Virus record (IMG/VR): IMGVR_UViG_3300008952_000174
Coordinates: 1 to 33,179 of that record
Source: a virus
Length of the DNA: 33,179 nucleotides
Strand: one strand, 5' to 3'
Below, piece after piece: positions 10,701-19,500 of this stretch. Made by a program: the position numbers and the translations under genes. Positions within the stretch are counted from its first letter, which is position 1; each line of letters starts with the position of its first letter. Below the pieces are notes generated by a model. That model did no database searches, was not told the origin of the DNA, and saw only the letters and a list, made by a program, of their open reading frames with translations.

Positions 10701-13700
10701 TCAGGTATCAAAAGCTCTTGCGTCGATGAATATAGCGCGTCGGGCCCAGATGGATTTGCAGTTGATAATGAAGGGATAGCTTGTAGGCCACCGAGATTTC
10801 CAAATGTCAAAATCACTTCTTTTTCTACATATCCTGTGTCATCGAGCTCGATTGCATCTGACCAATTTTCATCATCCTTCTTCCACTTCATTTTATCGAA
10901 GTAAATAATGTCATCAACTTGTGTACCTACATCCGAAACCTTGATATAATAAAACACAGCAGAAGCGCCTGTCGTACCGATATAAGACCCGGTTACAGTC
11001 ATATCGTTTGTTCCAACACCACCAAAAACGGGTGTCCTAGTAAATGATGCCGCGGCGGGGGAAGAAGCCATGTGCTCGATTCCATCCTCATAAGGATCAA
11101 ACCGATTGCCGATTACCATTTCGCCCGGGCGGAACTCATCTTTAATCATATATGTTGGCTCTATAAATTGAGATATTGGATTTGACCTCTTTCTAGAATC
11201 CTCGGCCATATTGGTCATGACCATTCCTTTTACCTCATGGGCAACAAAATATCCATCTGGCGAATTCCTTGAAGCGCGGGACCGAATTTCAAGAGGTTCA
11301 ATCGCACCATCATATTGATCCGGATCCTTCATACTAACATTGGCCATGATGATAGGATACATTAACGTCCCAATATCATCCTGGATATATGCAACCGGCC
11401 CATCTTTAGCTATCTCTGTTCCATCTTCTTGAATTTCTCTATAGCCACGATCTATACTCATCATATCTTCATATGGTATAAACTTAGCCAAGACCTTCGT
11501 AACACCCGGCTGCGTTGGAGTATAGGGTTCTTCTGAAACTTCTGCACTTAGCCCAGTATCAACGTCAGGTTTCCCAACATCCATCTCAGGTGGATATATC
11601 GTACCAGGAACAATACTTTCAATATCGACAAAATACTCGGGATCACCGTCATCAATTACGGTAAACGTCATCTCATCACCAGAAGCAGTTACTGGGAAAA
11701 TTGTAGGTGCTATATTTTCATTCTCATCCAAGACAATATGACTAACTAAACCAGGCTGCCGACTATAAATTCGGACAACACTTGAATCTTCTGACGAAAT
11801 CTCAGCATAAAAATGATGATTGATATTTCCGGCCACAATTGCTTGATACGTATAAGTGTCAGGTATCCCATCGTCGGTTGAATCATACTTTCCTACAGTC
11901 ACATATTTCTTTCCAACATCATAACATGTGCCGTTAATTCTCTCTACTAATTTCTCTGCAACTGTACCGGCATTATCATAACTGGCAACTGGTACGCGGA
12001 TTGCCCCTCCAATCTTTTGCCTGTTTGCATATGTTATTGGATCAGTTGTATAATCAGCTTCGCCGGTGACATCATCTAGTTTGCCATCGTCACCTGGGTC
12101 AGCAGAAAGATCGGCAACATCAAACCAGATATAATAGTTCAACTCCGGATGAGGCAAAAATACATACGCGGCATTTGATACTACATGAGAAAAAGCGGGG
12201 ACAGATGAATATTCCTCAAGGGCCATCCATTCATCTTCATCAACCGAATGTTCTATATAGTCAGGAATACCAGCGACTGTCTCATCTTCCATTTCCGAAT
12301 CAGACCTTCCAATAGAGTGAGCAGTTAGGGGCAAGGCACCGGCTAACGGCTCCCCGTCGTCGGCAGGATCATTCTTAATCCATATCTTGCGACCGTCGGC
12401 ATCGATAGTCATTTTATCAAATGCTCCGCTACCGGTGTCAATATTTGGTAGGTATCCGGCCTGTGTTGCAGTCTTTCTTACATCAGATGCATACTCAGTT
12501 GTCCATAGCTTTTCACCGGCAGAGTTGACCGCTTGAGGGATTCCGACTAGTTCATCACCCCACTCATAGTTAGATTTCTCAACCTTACCACCTGGATGAG
12601 AGAATCCCTCATCATCCGTCCACTCTTCTACAGTTGAGTAATCAAACAGATATCCGTCCTTCTGTTCTGCTACACAGTTAATATCATAAGTTGCATAATG
12701 TTCAATTACACGTTTGCTAGCGTTAAATCTTTGTGCAATAACTGAACTATCTTCAAACGAAAAAAGCATGGAATCAGCAACAAAGTCTCGATCTAATGAC
12801 ATAGCTGGTGTCCCGGCTAATTGAACCTCATAAGTTGCCGGTGCATTACAAATATCCACGGAATCAATCTGGTCATCTTCTAAGTTAAGAATAGGGCCAG
12901 GATCCCTTTGCTGGATCCTTATATACTCTTGGTTTCCAGGGGTGGAAGCCATAAAGGGAATCTGGAATTGTGTGCTGAGATTTATGGCTGTTTTAATTTG
13001 ATGTGCAACATTTCTATCAATCGCACGGCGTGATAGTCTGACTTCAAGTATTCTACCATTATCATGACCGTCAATTAAGTCTGCTGCATCACTATCACCA
13101 ACATCATATGACCATAGATCCGCATACCTGTTTGTTCCATCGGTTGCTATTGCCCCGGGATTTTTAGATATGCCGTCGACGTTGAACCAAATAATATGTG
13201 GCTTATAAGCGTCGATTAGGGCATAAGGCAGATACCCACCTAACTCAGCCCACTCAGACTCAGAAATTGTCGTCCAGTCAGGTTCGTCGATTGGTGTCCC
13301 TGCCTCTGTTACCCAGACCCCATCTTCACACACGCATGTATCATCAACTTCAGGCATAGGGAATTCTGGAGGATTGACTGGGACAAACTGTACTAATGTT
13401 ACCCCATCATCTCTTGACCACCACTTATGATCCTCATCTACCCAATCTGGGTGTGATGTTCCAGGAAGAAGATAATAATAAGCAGTTGAATTAAATAGCT
13501 TTATAAACTTGCCAACGCGAATAACCTTCTTAGCAGATCCAGCATCTATCACAACCCCCTCAGATGTGATAGAATCATCAACAACATAGTCATTATAGGC
13601 CAATCCTCCGTAGGTACGAAGGTAGGCCTGAAAGCCCTCTGGGGTTTCATTATTGAGACTTGCATTGCCAAAGTCGGGTTCAAAGACCCTGCCACTTTGA

Positions 13701-16501
13701 CGAAGCTCAATTTGAACAACGGTATCATCATTGTCATCCGGAATAGCCTTATACATATCCCGGGTGTCGACGCCAATACAAAAATGATGATATGGGCTTA
13801 GCCAAGCAGTAGGAATCTCACGGTTGATACGCTCAATTAACTTTGCTGCAATGTCTTTTGCCTTATCAGATCGACTCAGTCGGAGCCTAATTTCCTGGAA
13901 TTGTGAACGTGACTTATTAATAGTCACAGTATCATCATCGGTCTCATCCGGATCGTGGGTATAAACTGACTCGTCAATTGTTGGTCGGCCGGTGTCTAAA
14001 TATGCCGTATAGGCACCTGAAGGCTGGAATGCCGACGGCGGGAGTTCCCTATCATCCACGTCAAACCAAACAAAGAATCCAGCAAACTCATAGTCATATA
14101 ATGTAAAGTGTTTCCCATGGAGTAAATCCTCCATAGCAGTGTAACCCTCGCGGGTCATCCACTCATTTTCATCTAGGTACCATCGCTCGTATCCATGGTG
14201 ATCCATCCAATCAGCTTCAATCTTCGGCGAATCAACCCCAGTAGTCCCATCTAATATAACATTTCCAGCGACGTCAACAGACATGTAAGCGACAAACCCA
14301 ACAAGAAGATCACCAACAACATCATGAGAAGTAGCGTATGTTGCGAATGTTACACCACCATCATTGGACCAGGTATCCGGATCCCAACCAACAATGACAG
14401 AAGATGTTAGTGTTACGCCACCATCTTTTGTCCAAAATTCTGTTCCAGAAGAATCCTGGCCCATTTTGTCATTGGTACCAGAGCCGTCGCTGTCATAATC
14501 AGCGGCAAACCCCACGCCGGCTGCACTTCTTAGGGTTTCACCGGCATCGTTTGTCCATCCGTCCGGACCAGCCCCGAAGGGGTCGGCTTCTGCAACGGTT
14601 CCCAGCGTAGCATTGGTGCGCTTAGCATCTTCCGAATCTAGTTCATGTAAGACGTCAACATTATATACCTCATATAGGGCATCGACGGTCTCGGTCATGG
14701 AATCACCCATGGTTATATCAACTAGTTCTCTACCAGAAATATCAACCATACAGGGATCAGATAGCTGGGGCTTCGGATCACGATCGTCATACCGAGTTAA
14801 ATCCAGAGTAGTTGTATTTCCAAAGTTATACCAAACATGGTTATTACGATATGTCTTACACTTCGGGTGGAGATCATAAATCGTAAAGTAAGGGCCGACC
14901 TTACCGTCATATGACTTCTTACCGATAGCTGGTAAAAATCCATAACGTAAAACCCAGGCAGCCTCAACCAGGGGTGCTGGTGTTAACGGGATGGAGTCAG
15001 CCCAGGCCTGTTCATCAACATGACCGGCATCATTTAGTATCTCTAATATTTCAGCTTTAGTAGAATCAATCGTTATTCCCAGGCTTTCATCAATATCAAC
15101 TAATGTTCCGATACTACCATCAGCTGCAGCCCACAACTTAAACCCATAGAGATCAGTCGACATTGTGAGGGCGTCTAAGTCATCTGGCACAAATCCTACA
15201 TCGGCTCCAGAATAATTAATTTTCTTTCCGTCTATTGACATATAGAGCTGGCGGTCAGTCCCTATATACGGCACGGTTCCAATCTCAGAAGCAACCTTAA
15301 GCTCAATAGCAGCAATTTGTTGTTGTTCTACAGTCGCAATATCAAAGTCTTTATGAAACTTAGGCTGGCCGAAGTCCCGCTGTTCTGCTCGGTGATCAGG
15401 AAGGACCTCTATTTTGCCAAGGGCTTCCTGCATTGCAGTAATAGCTTGCTCAACCTTTTTAGAAGTTACGCCGAACTCCCATATGCTTTGCTCTATATTC
15501 GGGTCGGATCCATCAGAGTATCCAAGCTGGGATGGAAGCTGAATGTATATTCCTTCATGAAGATGTTGTAGGCCCATAGAAGTAGGTAAAATTCCAACTG
15601 GGCCAGAACCCGATGCAATAAGAGAACCTTCCGGTGGTTCGAATGTTAAGCCTGAAGAGTCGTCAAACTGACCTTTTCTCCACTTAAACTGTTGGGCGCC
15701 GGCTATTATCGTCCAAGAGTCGCCGGCCGAGTGCTTTTGTTCAGTACCGTGATAATAGTCTTCATAGCCATCATAATCAAATCGAACTGCAATTCGGTTA
15801 TTACCGTCCTCTAAAACGTTTCCGCTGTCTGTGTTTATGACTTCACCATCAGCGGATGAAGATACTAATTCATTATTCTTATACCAGATTACCCGGTCTG
15901 CAGACCCGTCATCCGCAGAGGCTATTTCTATCTTATATGTAGTTATACCTTGAGATGCATCATATGAACTAGATGCTATTAGTACAGTTTCCTCGCCGGT
16001 GTCAGATGTCTCGGTGTGATCTTCAAGAAGTACTGATAGGTCATCTAAATGATCGATGCTCGTTTCGCCGACTGCTAATATTGCATTAAAGGTTGGCTGG
16101 CCCAGGGTATATACATCATCGTCATCAGGATCTGCAATCTGAATTCTATACGTTGCATCCTCCGCACCATCATATGTACCGGTAACGGTTAGCTTAAATA
16201 TTCCTTGGTCTTCTAGATCATATTGTTCTATAAACTTATCTTCATCATCGACGAAAAAATATACAGGATGAATCTGTGCTACATCAGGTGTTATTGTACC
16301 TGGGCCAAGGCCCATTTTCGAGTCGTCAAAATATACATCAGAATCAGGTGCATTACCCGAAACAACAAGCCTTGCTCGAGTTCCGGCCGACATTTTCGGA
16401 AGCATTCCCTGGAGTTGGTGAGCCATTGTGACTACACTAACTCCCTGCCTGAATACTACCGCTTCATCTATTGTACCCGAAATAGAAGATGCTATTGACA
16501 T
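7796..16501 (-). CDS. 2901-aa modular phage structural protein (putative tail/baseplate-associated adhesin)
   Basis: I do not recognise this protein as a whole. It is acidic, beta-rich and built of degenerate modules. IWF(N/D)VD-type segments have their Trp at about residues 557, 812, 1105, 1459 and 2374. FDKM segments preceded by Asp/Gly-rich loops lie near residues 667, 1353 and 2434. Others are W-x-DGGVTL segments, (S/D)xEWxxxxGY segments, and GTYDG...TYRIQI strands near residues 110, 171 and 1835. Most IWF modules are followed by an amphipathic helix of the form VAEKLVERING. The C-terminal ~150 residues look distinct (ITSSLRYNTPLG to AFGGWKK) and could be a folding or attachment domain. 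No signal peptide or membrane segment is visible. The start is 7 nt beyond the previous gene, and its Shine-Dalgarno-like AGAGGT lies in that gene's last codons. Position after gp6-like and LamG genes suggests a virion fibre or baseplate appendage. Confidence 0.88.
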   Translation of the reverse strand: MSIASSISGTIDEAVVFRQGVSVVTMAHQLQGMLPKMSAGTRARLVVSGNAPDSDVYFDDSKMGLGPGTITPDVAQIHPVYFFVDDEDKFIEQYDLEDQGIFKLTVTGTYDGAEDATYRIQIADPDDDDVYTLGQPTFNAILAVGETSIDHLDDLSVLLEDHTETSDTGEETVLIASSSYDASQGITTYKIEIASADDGSADRVIWYKNNELVSSSADGEVINTDSGNVLEDGNNRIAVRFDYDGYEDYYHGTEQKHSAGDSWTIIAGAQQFKWRKGQFDDSSGLTFEPPEGSLIASGSGPVGILPTSMGLQHLHEGIYIQLPSQLGYSDGSDPNIEQSIWEFGVTSKKVEQAITAMQEALGKIEVLPDHRAEQRDFGQPKFHKDFDIATVEQQQIAAIELKVASEIGTVPYIGTDRQLYMSIDGKKINYSGADVGFVPDDLDALTMSTDLYGFKLWAAADGSIGTLVDIDESLGITIDSTKAEILEILNDAGHVDEQAWADSIPLTPAPLVEAAWVLRYGFLPAIGKKSYDGKVGPYFTIYDLHPKCKTYRNNHVWYNFGNTTTLDLTRYDDRDPKPQLSDPCMVDISGRELVDITMGDSMTETVDALYEVYNVDVLHELDSEDAKRTNATLGTVAEADPFGAGPDGWTNDAGETLRSAAGVGFAADYDSDGSGTNDKMGQDSSGTEFWTKDGGVTLTSSVIVGWDPDTWSNDGGVTFATYATSHDVVGDLLVGFVAYMSVDVAGNVILDGTTGVDSPKIEADWMDHHGYERWYLDENEWMTREGYTAMEDLLHGKHFTLYDYEFAGFFVWFDVDDRELPPSAFQPSGAYTAYLDTGRPTIDESVYTHDPDETDDDTVTINKSRSQFQEIRLRLSRSDKAKDIAAKLIERINREIPTAWLSPYHHFCIGVDTRDMYKAIPDDNDDTVVQIELRQSGRVFEPDFGNASLNNETPEGFQAYLRTYGGLAYNDYVVDDSITSEGVVIDAGSAKKVIRVGKFIKLFNSTAYYYLLPGTSHPDWVDEDHKWWSRDDGVTLVQFVPVNPPEFPMPEVDDTCVCEDGVWVTEAGTPIDEPDWTTISESEWAELGGYLPYALIDAYKPHIIWFNVDGISKNPGAIATDGTNRYADLWSYDVGDSDAADLIDGHDNGRILEVRLSRRAIDRNVAHQIKTAINLSTQFQIPFMASTPGNQEYIRIQQRDPGPILNLEDDQIDSVDICNAPATYEVQLAGTPAMSLDRDFVADSMLFSFEDSSVIAQRFNASKRVIEHYATYDINCVAEQKDGYLFDYSTVEEWTDDEGFSHPGGKVEKSNYEWGDELVGIPQAVNSAGEKLWTTEYASDVRKTATQAGYLPNIDTGSGAFDKMTIDADGRKIWIKNDPADDGEPLAGALPLTAHSIGRSDSEMEDETVAGIPDYIEHSVDEDEWMALEEYSSVPAFSHVVSNAAYVFLPHPELNYYIWFDVADLSADPGDDGKLDDVTGEADYTTDPITYANRQKIGGAIRVPVASYDNAGTVAEKLVERINGTCYDVGKKYVTVGKYDSTDDGIPDTYTYQAIVAGNINHHFYAEISSEDSSVVRIYSRQPGLVSHIVLDENENIAPTIFPVTASGDEMTFTVIDDGDPEYFVDIESIVPGTIYPPEMDVGKPDVDTGLSAEVSEEPYTPTQPGVTKVLAKFIPYEDMMSIDRGYREIQEDGTEIAKDGPVAYIQDDIGTLMYPIIMANVSMKDPDQYDGAIEPLEIRSRASRNSPDGYFVAHEVKGMVMTNMAEDSRKRSNPISQFIEPTYMIKDEFRPGEMVIGNRFDPYEDGIEHMASSPAAASFTRTPVFGGVGTNDMTVTGSYIGTTGASAVFYYIKVSDVGTQVDDIIYFDKMKWKKDDENWSDAIELDDTGYVEKEVILTFGNLGGLQAIPSLSTANPSGPDALYSSTQELLIPDSALSMDLAIHCRGDINQQNEYYRIEWYDEVESEWRAIADYSNVETVTEGGDEVTSDDGRGYSPNIEGGTLINSYANTWEDYTRFNDPYHPTYNTDSRTGYNTTPHGVKGWNGTTDLDPNGGYYTSDRYTDYTKMKFRIMASAFVDSDSPYKNSVKLIFTFKTRAAQLELDQGLTAVFENSFGHTAGDTWYFEAIAKSHEDNVGSAVLPGYLTWQEAKISPFTESAEKEAEIINLNDPVRTEYIATGSLVFNFISAALADEESYIGSLNAQAFTLVDSFGTSSRFEFDNDGELENDGEMLVPLLRPESYYLRFPATDAIIHRRASNGRLLWTDGVESDPFTSGGMKEDGVTPHTAFTGETPTYVAYNSTEDGTEADWVTEYKFTAVYATTEEMSLGLETVSDYAGKYFIITNQLEKPYQAEEEAERAGILNTVIGRRYAVWFNVVSLDADGKETSVVGSDEPSTGVTDQGRWTTDYGLTLKDPGLPTTVENGYGTDYTGYVPDYDSDGDGIFDKMVTTLSYIIPDDPGTIENEYRIVGGDKLWTYDGVTVTTAVVAGYTGFFDELVDDASTTCVEGDTVVSTWTEEEWAAANGYYEMPLSEKEWHESAMACTLTEASEAYGPTDELQQPYSDYIDMVPQLIEVKVRDTDSILRMIRKLVRTLRQHRNTNQSKTFSVKYAKPPEYEDLWDLFDTDEDGVPDDGYPAGFTPDDGAIWKVADYDPERLVKIDTTWFNTYAVDPTSPPNVAAAEAGWQPGYHTIRIESLNPGYHIVRDYEAAGVPPAQGWEPGFQNIDPAPPNEVRDFQLTQGIEDPGGYKSFHTLLSDTCDIVNNSILDITSSLRYNTPLGTSDPALFNHIFVTGKTLLDTSSYDFIDGRAGLLLYQNTPGPEGNTLIQFHHYNDDIAGNVIAQNFHSGYNAGPYVSDAIVAMNMSTENIKPNRHKSSTSGLVFENNPDGTDSVAFGGWKK
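9159..9199 (-). repeat. Asp-rich DKM loop copy 3 (YDSDGDGIFDKM)
   Basis: YDSDGDGIFDKM near residue 2434 is closest to copy 1 (YDSDG-x-G-xx-DKM) and to the thrombospondin type-3/dockerin calcium loop (D-x-D-x-D-G). It is followed by LWTYDGVTV. Confidence 0.5.
9353..9391 (-). repeat. IWF(N/D)VD module copy (YAVWFNVVS), 2901-aa protein
   Basis: YAVWFNVVSLDADG (Trp at about 2374) is followed directly by a WTTDYGLTL segment and an FDKM loop rather than by the usual helix, suggesting module shuffling. Confidence 0.5.
12099..12136 (-). repeat. IWF(N/D)VD module copy (YYIWFDVAD), 2901-aa protein
   Basis: YYIWFDVADLSADPG (Trp at about 1459) is followed by TVAEKLVERING and VVRIYSRQPGLV, again strand-helix-strand. 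The lead-in is DEDEWMALEEY. Confidence 0.6.
12410..12445 (-). repeat. Asp-rich DKM loop copy 2 (IDTGSGAFDKM)
   Basis: IDTGSGAFDKM near residue 1353, preceded by AGYLPN and followed by DADGRKIWIKND: same layout as the other two copies, with fewer Asp residues. Confidence 0.45.
13160..13198 (-). repeat. IWF(N/D)VD module copy (HIIWFNVDG), 2901-aa protein
   Basis: HIIWFNVDGISKNPG (Trp at about 1105) is followed by an amphipathic helix (AHQIKTAINLS) and an IRIQQRDPGPI strand, the same order as in the copy at residue 809. Confidence 0.6.
14047..14077 (-). repeat. IWF(N/D)VD module copy (FFVWFDVDD), 2901-aa protein
   Basis: FFVWFDVDDRELPP lies near residue 809, about 15 residues after a DENEWMTREGY and FTLYDYEF lead-in, and is followed by EIRLRLSRSDKAKDIAAKLI. 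It is one of at least six divergent copies across two genes. Confidence 0.6.
14462..14500 (-). repeat. Asp-rich DKM loop copy 1 (YDSDGSGTNDKM)
   Basis: YDSDGSGTNDKM has the D-x-D-x-x spacing of a calcium loop. It is followed by FWTKDGGVTL and lies near residue 667 of the 2901-aa protein. Confidence 0.5.
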
Positions 16502-16507
16502 AACTTA

Positions 16508-19500
16508 CTAAAACCTCTTTACTTGGCCCACGAATTGCTGAAGTGTGATTGTACCTTTGAGCCCATGTCTATTCTTTGATCCTAAATAGGTATCGCTGTA
16601 ATTATACGTCAGCTTTGCACGTTCTAACATATGTGACTCGATAACAAAATTAACCCCCATAAAATGTGTCTTCCTTGGAATGAGCTTTTCTATCATAGTA
16701 CCAACAGCAGAATCAAACCACTTAAAAAACTCAAAGAACGATCTAATATTAACTTGGCCAGTTAGGCGGTTAAAATAAACTTCTCTTAAAGCCTGTAAGC
16801 TGGGATAACCAGTTGCAAATACTAGTTCCGGCGCGCCGATCATATTGTCTAATGTATCTAGCGTCGCAAAGATCTTTATTATATCATCATTCAGGCCCTG
16901 AAACGAAGAGACATCAATGCTGAATCTGGTATCATCATTAGGGGTTTCACTTTTAAGTATCTCATAAACCGGTGCCATGTCTGTTTGAAACTCTTCTATA
17001 TTATCAGTTTCTTGATACCCGCGTACACGAATCTTATTGTCGACACCATGCTCATCAAATTTGGCATCAATAGTGGTATAATCAAATCTCTCCGGCTTGA
17101 TGACCATTACATCTTCTTCACCAGGCCCGGAAGCATTAAATCCATATCCCATCATATGATAAGGCATATCGTTAGTTGCAGTAGTATCTCTCCAGATTGC
17201 ACCACGTGAGCCGGTAACACGGGCCTGTGAGAAGTCGAATAGCTCAACCCATCCTAGTGGAATGAGGGGTGGATCCTGGGCCAGCATAAGCTGATCGGCT
17301 AGCTCATCTTCTGTAGAGCCGGTAATAGGTTGATCAAAAGATACGTCTAATCTTAGTCGCTCAAATGATCCGGAGTTTGTAAGGGCGAAGTTAAAATTAG
17401 TATCTGGCGACTCTACCCCTACTGAAAACGGGTTCCGTACATGCTCTTTTGCCTCTTTTGTTGTCAGGCCCTTTGACCAAAATCTTAATTGGGCTATTCG
17501 GCCGGAGAAGTGTGTCGTTACCTTTTCATCATCTGAATCGTCACTATTTAATCCTATATTACCGACAGCCGTATCGTCTGGAAGATCTTGGCTACCGACC
17601 ACGATGAAAGGGCCCCACTCATTCTTTCCAGTAGTTGAGCCCCCGAGGTCTGACCAAAATGTTTGTCGGCTATCAAGTAAAGTCTCCTGAAATAGCTCTC
17701 GATCTTCGTGATATTCCCTAATCTCTCCACGGTGGTTTCTTCCTACACGCAAGAAATATGATGATGATACCTCTGAGCCATATTGATCTGCACGGTCTCG
17801 GCCAAAGGATATATGCCACATTTGGCCATTAAAAATATTAACATCCTCTACCGTAAGTTCTAACTCGCTATCGCCTGAATCCCAGCCGGGCCTGACAAAG
17901 AGTTTTACCTTTCCATCATTTGTAATAATCTCCACACCGGTATCGGCATCAAATGTAGGGTGTCTCATTGCCACTAAATTAGCTAACACCACATGATTCT
18001 CGGCAACGTCTGCAGTCGAGTGAATTCTTAATAGGCTCTGGGTAACCGGATAAAATGTCATCGTGGGCTTATCATAACGATACGTGGCCTCAGCTGTCCA
18101 GGATCCGGAAGTGAACAGGCCGTCTGAAGGTGTGAAGTCAAACCCATGGAATGTGCCACGCTCTTGAATAAAAACTTTCTCTGCCTCAGAAGAAACATCC
18201 GGGTGGTCATAACGGAGAAGCCCTAGCTCGCCCCCAGAAAATTGACCCTCTAAACCGGTAATAGGGTTTGTAACACTAACGTACTTTTTATCATACATGA
18301 TTGAAACATACCCATATTTTTCAGCAAATTGCTCTTCTGTCTCTTCTCCTAAATGCTCTTCATATAATCCTGGGATATTTGAGACGACCGTATATTCTTC
18401 AAGTAAATCACGCTCTGAGACTAATTCGCCGGTTTCTAGATTTTTCCATACGTTTATTAGGTTTCCATCGATGTCTGTAATCTGCATCTGTGGGGTCGGA
18501 TTATATCCTAAAGCTGATAATGGAAGGGCATATACAGGTTCATAACTAGCATCCACGCCTATTTTTTCATCGGCGCTAGCGCCACGGCCTATAGTAAAGT
18601 CAAATATCCCAAGTGCATGCGCATCGGCTGCCGTTACAAGGGGTAATACCGGGGTACCGTCATCATCAAAACCGTCTATGGCTTCTTGCCAAGATACAGC
18701 ACCGCCATCAGAAGAGGGTGAGTCAGTAAAGTCAAATCCATGGAAGGGGGGCTTGGAGCCATCGGTACCACGTGCAACACCTACGATAATATCACCCTCC
18801 GCTAGGCCATCAGGCCCATATGCGTAAGGAATTGGGCCCTTCCATAGAAGTTTTCCATCGACGTCAGTCATCTGCGTCGTGGCACCAGTGAGAATATCTT
18901 GGCGGCGCCACAATCTTTCATCAACAGACTTACCTGGTTCGTCGGTAACTAATTGATATTCCCCCGTAAACGTGGATTTGGCAGTATCAGTATGTTGCCA
19001 CATTTTCACCGGGAGATTGCCAACTCGGCCTCCGCGGGGTTGGATAACTTTTATTTTCCCGTTATTTTCTTCAGAGATATTGTAGGCTTCGAAGGTGGAG
19101 TTCTCATTAATGACCTCTACGATCTTCTCAGCAATCTCAACTCGGTCTAATATTCCGTCTAAGCCTACCCTAATATAAGACTCAGAATCAAGCTGTTCAT
19201 CATCATCAGTCATGAGTTCGAACATGAATATATTTCCATCCATATCCTCTAGCTCGATTACCTTTCGGTTTAACACTGACGATTCTAAAAGCATTAGCTT
19301 TGTAACATAATACTCAGTTAGGGTTGGGGTCAAGCTAAAGTCAATCTCTATCTGCATCCAGGCTTTTGGAATATTCGTGTCAGGTGTTACACTGCCAACT
19401 TCACCACGAGATCCTGAGAGGAATGGGGATATTATAAGGGGCTTATACCATGCAACCTGACTTATGTCTGTTAAGTTGTCACCGCCATCCGCAACATCAC

